From: Stutzerimonas stutzeri
Lineage (GTDB): Bacteria; Pseudomonadota; Gammaproteobacteria; Pseudomonadales; Pseudomonadaceae
DNA length: 64,000 bases
Assembly: GCF_024448955.1 (NCBI RefSeq)
Contig: NZ_JAMOIH010000001.1
Span: forward strand, 124,001 to 188,000
Reading direction: 5' to 3'
Of this stretch, positions 48,731-56,025 are shown piece by piece. Below the pieces are notes generated by a model. It did no database searches, was not told where the DNA came from, and saw only the letters and a list, made by a program, of their open reading frames with translations. Made by a program: the position numbers and the translations under genes. How positions within the stretch are numbered: the stretch's first letter is position 1; every line of letters begins with the position of its first letter.

Positions 48731-49765
48731 ATGAGCAAAAACCTATTCAGCCTGGCGTTCGGCGTCGGCACACAGAACCGTCAGGGCAGCTGGCTGGAAG
48801 TCTTCTACGCGCAGCCGTTGCTGCAACCGGCCGGCGAATTGGTTGCCGCCATCGCCCCGCTGCTCGGCTACGAAGGTGGCAACCAAGCCATCACCATAAC
48901 CACCAGCCAGGCCGCGCAACTGGCGGATGCGATCAAATCGATCGACAGCACCCAGCACGCACTGCTTACCCGCCTGGCCGAAAGCCAGCGCCCGCTGGTG
49001 GTCACACTGCTTGCCGAAGACGCCGCGCTGGCCTCGACCCCTGAGGCCTACCTCAAGCTGCATCTGATCTCCCATCGCCTGGTCAAGCCTCACGACCTGA
49101 ACCTCGCCGGCATCTTCCCGCTGCTGCCCAACGTCGCCTGGACCAACCAGGGCGCGGTGGATCTGGCCGAACTGGCCGAGCGTCAACTGGAAGCACGCCT
49201 GAAGGGCTACCTGCTGGAAGTCGTCTCCGTCGACAAATTCCCGAAGATGACCGATTACGTGGTCCCGGCTGGCGTGCGCATCGCCGACACCGCACGCGTC
49301 CGTCTTGGCGCCTACGTGGGCGAAGGCACGACCGTAATGCATGAGGGCTTCATCAACTTCAACGCCGGCACCGAAGGCCCAGGCATGATCGAAGGCCGCG
49401 TCTCGGCCGGCGTGTTCGTCGGCAAGGGCTCGGACCTCGGCGGCGGCTGTTCGACCATGGGCACCCTGTCCGGCGGCGGCAACATCGTCATTTCCGTAGG
49501 TGAAGGCTGCCTGATCGGTGCTAATGCCGGTATCGGCATCCCGCTGGGCGACCGCAACACCGTGGAAGCCGGCCTGTACATCACCGCTGGCACCAAGGTG
49601 AACCTACTCGACGAGCAAGGCGAGCTGGTCAAGGTGGTAAAAGGGCGGGACCTGGCGAACCAGACCGACCTCCTGTTCCGCCGCAACTCGCTGACCGGCG
49701 CGGTCGAATGCAAGACTCACAAGTCCGCGATCGAGCTGAACGAAGCGCTGCACGCGCATAACTGA
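48731..49765 (+). CDS. dapD: Tetrahydrodipicolinate N-succinyltransferase
   Basis: 344 residues. It succinylates tetrahydrodipicolinate with succinyl-CoA in the DAP/lysine pathway. This is the long Pseudomonas-type DapD: a distinct N-terminal domain (about 1-170) then a left-handed beta-helix (VPAGVRIADTARVRLGAYVGEGTTVMHEGFINFNAG, GVFVGKGSDLGGGCSTMGTLSGGGN). ATG 48731 has AAAGGA upstream. Confidence 0.95.
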   Translation: MSKNLFSLAFGVGTQNRQGSWLEVFYAQPLLQPAGELVAAIAPLLGYEGGNQAITITTSQAAQLADAIKSIDSTQHALLTRLAESQRPLVVTLLAEDAALASTPEAYLKLHLISHRLVKPHDLNLAGIFPLLPNVAWTNQGAVDLAELAERQLEARLKGYLLEVVSVDKFPKMTDYVVPAGVRIADTARVRLGAYVGEGTTVMHEGFINFNAGTEGPGMIEGRVSAGVFVGKGSDLGGGCSTMGTLSGGGNIVISVGEGCLIGANAGIGIPLGDRNTVEAGLYITAGTKVNLLDEQGELVKVVKGRDLANQTDLLFRRNSLTGAVECKTHKSAIELNEALHAHN

Positions 49766-49766
49766 C

Positions 49767-49848
49767 CGCTTAGCTGGAAGCCATAAGCCGGACGCTGGAA
49801 GCAACCGCGCATCGCTTGGGCTTCCAGCTTCCAGCTTCAGGCTTAACG
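49767..49848. repeat. AGCTGGAAGC-type intergenic inverted repeat
   Basis: Contains AGCTGGAAGCC, CGCTGGAAGC and the complements GGCTTCCAGC and TTCCAGCTTCAGGC, able to form a long imperfect hairpin between dapD and csdA. Sequence kin of the tract at 36011-36105. Confidence 0.6.
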
Positions 49849-49850
49849 CT

Positions 49851-51053
49851 ATGCTTTTGTCTCCCTGGCGTTCCGATTTCCCCGCCCTGGCTGTTCTCGA
49901 AGCCCAGGGCCAGACGTACCTCGATAGCGCCGCCACGGCGCAGAAGCCGCAGGCATTGATCGATGCGCTGACCGGTTATTACACCTGCGGCACTGCCAAC
50001 GTTCACCGCGCTCAGCATCAACCGGCCGAACGTGCCACCCGCGCTTTCGAGGATTCACGGATCAAAGTCGCGCGATGGCTTAACGCAGCCTGCCCTACCG
50101 AAATCGTGTTTACCCGTGGTGCTACCGAAGCGCTCAACCTGCTCGCCTATGGCCTCGAACCGTTGATCGAAGCGGATGACGAGATCGTCGTCAGCGCGCT
50201 GGAGCATCACGCCAACTTGTTGCCCTGGCAGCAGCTGGCAAAACGGCGCAATGCCAGGCTGGTGGTGCTACCGCTGGATCATCGCGGCGTGATCGACCTG
50301 CACGCTGCTGCCAGCCTTATCGGACCAAGAACTCGTCTGCTTGCCGTCAGCCAGCTGTCCAATGTACTTGGGGCCTGGCAACCGCTCGCCGAGTTGTTGC
50401 CACTGGCCAAGGCTCACGGCGCGCTAACGATCGTCGACGGCGCCCAAGGCGTGGTCCACGGCCGGCACGACATGCAGACGCTGGCCTGCGACTTCTATGT
50501 ACTCTCCAGCCACAAGCTCTACGGGCCGGAAGGCGTCGGCGCGCTTTACGGGCGCGGCGAGTCATTGCTCAAGCTCAGGCACTGGCAATACGGCGGCGAG
50601 ATGGTCCGCGTCGCCGATTTCCAGCACGCCGAATTCCATGCCGCACCACTGGGTTTCGAGGCCGGTACGCCGCCCATCGGGGCGGTCATCGGGCTCGGTG
50701 CGACGCTGGATTATCTGTCCAGACTGGACGCAACGGCAGTTGCTGACCATGAACAAGCACTGCATAAACATTTACTGGCGGGTCTCGCGATCCGTGAAGG
50801 CGTGCGACTGCTGGGCGAACCGCAGTTGGCGCTGGCCAGCTTCACCGTGGACGACATTCATCACGGTGATCTGGCGCACCTGCTCACCGAACAAGGCATC
50901 GCCATACGCAGCGGGACCCATTGCGCACAGCCGCTGTTGAAAGCCCTGGGAATCGATGGCGCCATCCGCGTATCGCTCGGGCTGTACAACGACGGCACCG
51001 ATCTGGAGCGCTTCTTCGCAGCACTGGATCAGGCGCTGGAAATCCTGCGATGA
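49851..51053 (+). CDS. csdA: Cysteine desulfurase CsdA
   Basis: 400 residues, group II PLP cysteine desulfurase. LDSAATAQKPQALIDAL at the start; LEHHANLLPWQQLA; PLP-lysine in YVLSSHKLYGPEGVGALYG; the active-site Cys in IRSGTHCAQPLLKALG. It gives persulfide sulfur to CsdE and onward to targets such as the TcdA (CsdL) system. The ATG has only a weak ribosome site. Overlaps csdE by 4 bp. Confidence 0.93.
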   Translation: MLLSPWRSDFPALAVLEAQGQTYLDSAATAQKPQALIDALTGYYTCGTANVHRAQHQPAERATRAFEDSRIKVARWLNAACPTEIVFTRGATEALNLLAYGLEPLIEADDEIVVSALEHHANLLPWQQLAKRRNARLVVLPLDHRGVIDLHAAASLIGPRTRLLAVSQLSNVLGAWQPLAELLPLAKAHGALTIVDGAQGVVHGRHDMQTLACDFYVLSSHKLYGPEGVGALYGRGESLLKLRHWQYGGEMVRVADFQHAEFHAAPLGFEAGTPPIGAVIGLGATLDYLSRLDATAVADHEQALHKHLLAGLAIREGVRLLGEPQLALASFTVDDIHHGDLAHLLTEQGIAIRSGTHCAQPLLKALGIDGAIRVSLGLYNDGTDLERFFAALDQALEILR

Positions 51054-51463
51054 GCGAACTGCCTCCCTCTGCTAGCGAAGCCCTGCTCGGCTTTCAACAG
51101 GCTGCCGGCTGGGAACAGCGCGCGCGGTTGCTGATGCAGTGGGGCGATCGGCTCGAGCCGCTCAGCGAACTCGAACGCAACGAGACCAACCAAGTGGCAG
51201 GCTGCGAGAGCAAGTTGTGGTTGATCGGCGAGCGGCAGGGAAATCTCTTATATTTCCGCGGCACCAGCGAGGCGCGCCTGCTACGCGGGCTACTGGCCGT
51301 TCTCCTAGTGCGCGTCAACGGACTCGACGCTGCTCAGCTGCGGCAGCTCGACATCGCAGAGTGGTTCGATCAGCTCGGCCTGTCGCGGCAGCTATCGCCT
51401 TCGCGCAGCAACGGCATGAACGCAGTATTGGCGCGCATGCGCGAGTTGAGCCGGCAAAGCTAG
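51050..51463 (+). CDS. csdE: SufE-like sulfur acceptor CsdE
   Basis: 137 residues of the SufE family. The sulfur-accepting Cys is in NQVAGCESKLWLIGE; the C-terminus has LSPSRSNGMNAVLARMR, the usual family ending. It takes sulfur from CsdA. ATGA overlap with csdA. Confidence 0.94.
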   Translation: MSELPPSASEALLGFQQAAGWEQRARLLMQWGDRLEPLSELERNETNQVAGCESKLWLIGERQGNLLYFRGTSEARLLRGLLAVLLVRVNGLDAAQLRQLDIAEWFDQLGLSRQLSPSRSNGMNAVLARMRELSRQS

Positions 51464-51482
51464 GTGTATCGTTCTTGCGCTC

Positions 51483-51620
51483 TTGTAAGAGCGAGCTTGC
51501 TCACGATCATGCCGGTTCGACGTAGCAGCGAATCGCCAGCAAGCTGGCTCCTACAGGGCGATCGACGCGCACGATGCTGAGCCCGGACACTGAACTGTAG
51601 GAGCGAGCTTGCTCGCGAAC
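51483..51620. repeat. REP-like palindromic repeats (GGAGCGAGCTTGCTCGCGA family)
   Basis: Three units: 51485-51506 (degenerate, plus orientation), about 51529-51555 (inverted: GCCAGCAAGCTGGCTCCTAC), and 51597-51620 (near-perfect). Alternating orientation is that of BIME-like clusters. They fill the gap after csdE (51464-51719). Confidence 0.8.
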
Positions 51621-51719
51621 ATAGTCGCTCGGTGTGGCAACTGCCATGCAGTACGCCGACCTCTACGGAGGGAGCCGCGTCGCGGGAAGACACCGTTCTT
51701 TCGAGCCGAAATGCAGTAC

Positions 51720-52232
51720 TTACCCAGACTCCCGTGCCGCTGAGCGCCAGGGAAACCAACGCGGCGTTCGTCGGCAGTAATCGCGATACTGCTCACCGAA
51801 CACCGATTCCAGGTAGGGCTCTTCATAACGCGCGATATACACCGCGGCGAAGCGGCTCCAGATCGCCAGCCACACCGCCAGCAGCGGCGAACTGTAGATC
51901 AACATCAGGCCGATCAGCACGAAAGTGCCTGACCACATCATCGGATGCCTGACCAATCCGTACGGGCCGCCTCGCAACAGGGCCTTCGGTCCGGAGAGCG
52001 GGCTGACCGTTCCCTTGCCATGCCGGTACATCATCAGCGCGCAGATAATCGCCAGCAGCCCTCCCAGATTCATCAGCGTGACGCCGGCGTATTTCAGAAC
52101 TGCCAGGCGCGGCAGCTCGATACCCAGTTGCTGTTCCAGTTGTAGAAAGAAACGCGGGAATACATAGAGCACGCCGAACGGGCCAACGATCAGGTAGATC
52201 AGGGTATCGATTTTGCCGAGCAGCTTTTTCAC
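51720..52232 (-). CDS. ICMT/PEMT-like membrane methyltransferase
   Basis: 170 residues with about four helices. The C-terminal signature GGPYGLVRHPMMWSGTFVLIGLMLIYSSPLLAVWL with RYEEPYLESVFGEQYRDYCRRTPRWFPW matches isoprenylcysteine O-methyltransferase/phospholipid methyltransferase families (SAM binding at RHP and EE). Bacterial substrates are mostly unknown. It follows tcdA on the same strand with an 84-bp gap. Confidence 0.82.
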   Translation of the reverse strand: MKKLLGKIDTLIYLIVGPFGVLYVFPRFFLQLEQQLGIELPRLAVLKYAGVTLMNLGGLLAIICALMMYRHGKGTVSPLSGPKALLRGGPYGLVRHPMMWSGTFVLIGLMLIYSSPLLAVWLAIWSRFAAVYIARYEEPYLESVFGEQYRDYCRRTPRWFPWRSAARESG

Positions 52233-52316
52233 TTGTATGGCGTCCGATCCGTCTCAGTCTAGGGACAACAAGCGCAGCGCTCCGGTTCGCCTTCGACGAG
52301 GGCAACAGCTTCAGGA

Positions 52317-53126
52317 CTAGCCTATCGGCGCACGCTCCGCCGGCCGCCGTGCTCCCGCCACCAACTTGTCGACGGCGCGCGCCGCCGCCACCAGACCGAA
52401 GCTGGCGGTGACCATCATCGCCGCGCCGAAACCGCCAGCGCAGTCGAGCTTCACCCCCTCGCCCACAAAACTCTTGCTCTGGCAGACCCCGCCATCCGGC
52501 TTGGGATAGCGCAGCTGCTCGGTGGAGAACACGCAGGGCACACTGTAGGTGCGGCCCGGCGTGCGGGAAAAATTGTATTCGCGCCGCAGCAGGGAACGCA
52601 CCTTGGCTGCCAGCGGATCGTTGAAGGTCTTGTTCAGATCGGCAACCTGGATCTGCGTCGGATCCACCTGCCCGCCCGCGCCGCCCGTGGCGATGATCTG
52701 AATCTTGCGTCGCTTGCACCAGGCGATCAACGCGGCCTTGGCCGGCACGCTGTCGATGCAGTCGATGACGCAATCCATCTGCTCGGTGATGTATTCGGCC
52801 ATGGTGTCGCGCGTGACGAAGTCGGCAACGGCATGCACTACGCAGGCCGGGTTAATCGCCCTGATCCGCGCCGCCATCTCATCGACTTTGGGTTTGCCCA
52901 CGGCACCTTCCAACGCGTGCACCTGCCGGTTGGTGTTGGTAATGCAGACATCATCCAGATCGAACAGACTGATCTCGCCGACCCCGCTACGCGCCAGCGC
53001 CTCGGCCGCCCAGGAACCAACCCCGCCGATCCCGACAACAGCGACATGCGCCGCCGCCAAGCGCTCTAGCCCGGCGGCGCCGTAAAGGCGTGCGATGCCG
53101 CCAAACCGCTGATCGTCGATAGCCAT
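52317..53126 (-). CDS. tcdA: tRNA threonylcarbamoyladenosine dehydratase TcdA (CsdL)
   Basis: 269 residues, E1/ThiF-like. ATP-binding GIGGVGSWAAEALARSGVG, FDLDDVCITNTNRQ, and a pair of catalytic-type cysteines in VCFSTEQ... and VCQSKSFVGEGVKLDC. It cyclises t6A to ct6A at position 37 of ANN-decoding tRNAs. ATG 53126 (MAIDDQRFGG) fits the family; an ATG seven codons upstream is possible. Its partners csdA-csdE are encoded just upstream on the opposite strand. Confidence 0.92.
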   Translation of the reverse strand: MAIDDQRFGGIARLYGAAGLERLAAAHVAVVGIGGVGSWAAEALARSGVGEISLFDLDDVCITNTNRQVHALEGAVGKPKVDEMAARIRAINPACVVHAVADFVTRDTMAEYITEQMDCVIDCIDSVPAKAALIAWCKRRKIQIIATGGAGGQVDPTQIQVADLNKTFNDPLAAKVRSLLRREYNFSRTPGRTYSVPCVFSTEQLRYPKPDGGVCQSKSFVGEGVKLDCAGGFGAAMMVTASFGLVAAARAVDKLVAGARRPAERAPIG

Positions 53127-53643
53127 GTCGATACCCCAGAAGAACATTGCGCGATTATAGGGCTGGTATTCACCTCGATCCCAGCCCGTAACGTCAGCTG
53201 TGACAGCCCTACTGAAAGCTTCGCCCGAGGGCGGGCCTTGTATGTCAAATCTAAGCCTGCGCCACTCTTGCAACAACGACGCCCGCCACTAACGCCAAAA
53301 CCTGCACAAATCCTCTAGGAGGCGCGCGCTCGCGGCGAATGGGCTCAAGATCGTCGCGCGCCTGATTACCATTCGAAAACCGGTGGCGTTCGATAGCTCA
53401 CCGGCAGAGTAGAAACACCTCGCCCCGTGGGCGGGCCTCCTATGCAAACCGAGGCCTGGATCGCTTCCCGCGATAACCACACCCGTCCGAACCGAGGCCT
53501 GCACTACCCCTGCGGTAGACCGCCCCGTTTTAAAAGACATCAACCGATAGCCTGGGCACTCTGCGAAACCATGCTTGGTAATTGTCCCGGTGGCGGCTCT
53601 CGGTCATCCTCCCCACATGAATCGACCCGGCACAGGTGTTGTG
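53127..53643. repeat. Gene-free region with degenerate CG-rich REP-like units
   Basis: 517 bp. Units near 53218-53244 (CTTCGCCCGAGGGCGGGCCT), 53315-53340 (TAGGAGGCGCGCGCTCGCGG) and 53418-53444 (CCTCGCCCCGTGGGCGGGCC) share the pattern seen again at 59615-59705. No open frame appears real. The promoter of the CoA-transferase gene must lie at the 3' end. Confidence 0.6.
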
Positions 53644-54846
53644 ATGAACGAAAAGAAAGAAAACAGCTTGCCGCTGCAAGGCCTCAAGGTCATCGAGATG
53701 GGCCAGCTGATCGCTGGCCCCTTCGCCAGCAAAATGCTCGGCGAGTTCGGTGCCGATGTGATCAAAATCGAGCCGCCAGGTGTCGGTGATCCATTGCGCA
53801 AATGGCGCAAGCTCAAGGATGGCACCTCGCTCTGGTGGCATGTGCAGTCACGCAACAAGCGATCGATAACCCTCGATTTGAAAGCCGCCGAAGGTCAGCA
53901 GATTGTCCGCCAGCTGGTATCCGAGGCCGACGTGCTAGTGGAAAACTTCCGCCCCGGCACCCTCGAAGGCTGGGGCCTTGGCTGGGACGAACTGGCCAAA
54001 CTCAACCCGCGTCTCATCATGCTGCGCATCTCCGGCTACGGCCAAACCGGCCCGTACCGCGACCTGCTCGGCTTTGGCGTAATCGGCGAGGCCATGGGCG
54101 GCCTACGGCATCTGTCCGGCTATCCGGGCCAACCGCCGGTGCGTGTAGGTGTGAGCATTGGTGATTCGCTGTCCTCGCTCTATGGTGTGATCGGTGTGCT
54201 GCTCGCCCTGCAGGAACGCCACCGCAGCGGCAAGGGTCAGGAAATCGATGTTGCGTTGTACGAATCGGTATTCGCCATGATGGAAAGTCTGGTGCCCGAG
54301 TACGACGCCTTCGGCTATATCCGCGAGCCAGCCGGCAGCGCCCTGCCCGGTATCACGCCGTCAAACTCCTACCTGTGCAATGACGGCGCCTACGTGCTGA
54401 TCGCCGGCAATGGCGACAGCATTTACAAGCGGTTGATGACGTTGATGGGGCGCCAGGACCTGGCCGACGACTCGCGTTTCGCCCACAACGACGGTCGCGC
54501 CCAGCATGCCGAACTGATCGATGCCGCCATCGGTGAGTGGACCGCGCGGCACAGTCGCGACGAGGTGATCGAAGCGCTCAAAGAGGCACGCGTCCCGGCC
54601 GGCTATCCGTATACCGCCGCCGATATCGTCAAGGACCCGCACTACCTGACGCGGCAGATGATCGAGCAAGTACAAACCTTCGCCGGCCCGCTCAAGGTGC
54701 CAGGCGTGCTGCCCAAACTCAGCCGCACCCCGGGCCGCATCGGCACCGGAGGCCCTCAGCTGGGTGAACACACCGAAGACGTACTGGCCGGGCTTGGCCT
54801 GACAGACGAGCAAGTCCGCGGGCTGCGCGAGCGCGGGATCGTTTGA
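53644..54846 (+). CDS. CaiB/BaiF family CoA-transferase
   Basis: 400 residues, class III CoA-transferase. LKVIEMGQLIAGPFASKMLGEFGADVIKIEPP, with the conserved Asp region ENFRPGTLEGWGLGWDELAKLNPRLIMLRISGYGQTGPY and the second half GQEIDVALYESVFAMMESLVPEY. These enzymes form a CoA thioester from a carboxylate and another acyl-CoA. The next gene was an HMG-CoA lyase, suggesting a branched-chain or dicarboxylate acyl-CoA route. ATG 53644 follows a GTG that could also start. Confidence 0.88.
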   Translation: MNEKKENSLPLQGLKVIEMGQLIAGPFASKMLGEFGADVIKIEPPGVGDPLRKWRKLKDGTSLWWHVQSRNKRSITLDLKAAEGQQIVRQLVSEADVLVENFRPGTLEGWGLGWDELAKLNPRLIMLRISGYGQTGPYRDLLGFGVIGEAMGGLRHLSGYPGQPPVRVGVSIGDSLSSLYGVIGVLLALQERHRSGKGQEIDVALYESVFAMMESLVPEYDAFGYIREPAGSALPGITPSNSYLCNDGAYVLIAGNGDSIYKRLMTLMGRQDLADDSRFAHNDGRAQHAELIDAAIGEWTARHSRDEVIEALKEARVPAGYPYTAADIVKDPHYLTRQMIEQVQTFAGPLKVPGVLPKLSRTPGRIGTGGPQLGEHTEDVLAGLGLTDEQVRGLRERGIV

Positions 54847-54852
54847 TGCGAC

Positions 54853-54925
54853 TGTTCGCGAGCAAGCTCGCCCCTACGGGATGCGGCCGTCCGCCGCTCT
54901 TGTAGGAGCGAGCTTGCTCGCGAAC
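54853..54925. repeat. Inverted pair of REP units
   Basis: GTTCGCGAGCAAGCTCGCCC (54853-54872) and its reverse complement-like partner GGAGCGAGCTTGCTCGCGA (54905-54923) face each other across 30 bp. They sit between the CoA-transferase and the broken lyase. Confidence 0.8.
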
Positions 54926-54959
54926 CCTACTACCAGACACATGCAAATTCGGAGGGCCA

Positions 54960-55671
54960 ATGACCAAACGCCTCTACATCTAGGACGTCGCCACTCGCGA
55001 TGGCTTTCAGATCGAACCGAACTTCATCCCCACCGAAGACAAGATCGCGTTGATCGATCGCCTCTCCGAAACCGGGTTGGCGAAGATCGAGGTCACCTCT
55101 TTTACCTCGCCCAAAGCCATCCCCAATTTGCGCGATGCCGAAGAAGTCATGAGCGGTATCCGCCGAACGCCAGCAATCGTAGGGTGGGCTTTAGCCCACC
55201 AGCGACTCGCTACCCAACGGGCATCTTATGGCTCCCACGCTCTGCGTAGGAATGCCAATGGGGCGCATCTGCCGTAAAAACTTGAGCAACTGGCCGGAAG
55301 CAGCGTTCACCGCGCACTTCCACAACACACGCGGCATGGGCCTGGCCAACGCCCTGGCTGCGATGCGCGCAGGTATTGACCGCTTCGACGCCTCGCTCGG
55401 CGGCCTCGGTGGCTGCCCCTACGCACCCGGCGCCAGCGGCAATATCAGCACCGAGGAAATGGTGCACATGTTCCAGCGCATGAGCATGGATACCGGCGTC
55501 GATCTGGACAAACTGCTGCCGTGCACCGCTGGCCTGCCGGAACTGGTCGGCCATGACATACCGGGAGCCGCCCTCAAAGCTGGGAAATCGGGACCGTCGT
55601 TATCCGAAGCCGAAGTGGATGCAGGAGGAAGCTGTTCAGTAAACCCAATAGCGGACGCAACGGTTGCTTAG
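54960..55671 (+). pseudogene. Degenerate HMG-CoA lyase family gene
   Basis: The start is intact: ATG 54960 gives MTKRLYI, then an in-frame TAG (54981-54983) where the family has Gln (LYIQDVATRDGFQIE). The reading frame after it continues as DVATRDGFQIEPNFIPTEDK and TGLAKIEVTSFTSPKAIPNLRDAEEVMSGI (to about 55165). Then it meets a palindromic repeat (55179-55200). The rest resumes from about 55285 in another frame: FTAHFHNTRGMGLANALAAMRAG, GGLGGCPYAPGASGN and LPELVGHDIPG. Around 130 central residues, including most of the barrel, are gone. It cannot make a working lyase. The C-terminal piece still has an ATG (55228) and an open frame to 55671. Confidence 0.88.
55179..55200. repeat. GGGTGGGCTTTAGCCCACC palindrome at the pseudogene junction
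   Basis: A 19-bp palindrome of the same family as at 39381 and 39498, with GTA flank. It is followed at about 55226-55256 by another widespread Pseudomonas-type unit (GGCTCCCACGCTCTGCGTAG). The pair stands exactly where the lyase coding sequence is interrupted. Confidence 0.75.
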
Positions 55672-56025
55672 AATGCCGCCTCCCACTGCCTACCTCGGGT
55701 CCCAGCGCTTTGATGCGAGAGACCCGCTTCAAGGCCAGCTGTCTTCGGCCCTGAAAGCCACAGCCAAGCCCGGCTCCACCCAACAGAGCCATCCCTTACT
55801 CAGACGGCTATCTTCGCTGCTCGCTACCTCACGCAGCAGTACCAAACCAGTGATATGCCCCCTTTCGCGGCCTTGAGCCGCTGTGCCAGCACGTCCAGCA
55901 TCCATCGCCGAATCAAGCCGCGGTGATAGCACAAAGCTATTAATGCCATCATAATGGCGCTGCTTTCATGGCGGCGCATACGCTGATGCATGGAAGCAGA
56001 ACGAAAAATCAGAAAGGAATTCATC
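55672..56025 (+). other. Intergenic region upstream of the autotransporter
   Basis: 354 bp. Two small inverted repeats stand in tandem about 85 bp before the start codon: ATAGC-ACAAA-GCTAT (55926-55940) and GCCAT-CATA-ATGGC (55945-55958). A minus-strand frame overlaps this DNA (ends 55824) but matches nothing I know. No tRNA or clear insertion sequence. Confidence 0.45.

Noticed and set aside
51464-51719. CRISPR array
   Set aside because: Repeats alternate in orientation and spacing is irregular; they are REP units, and no cas gene is present.
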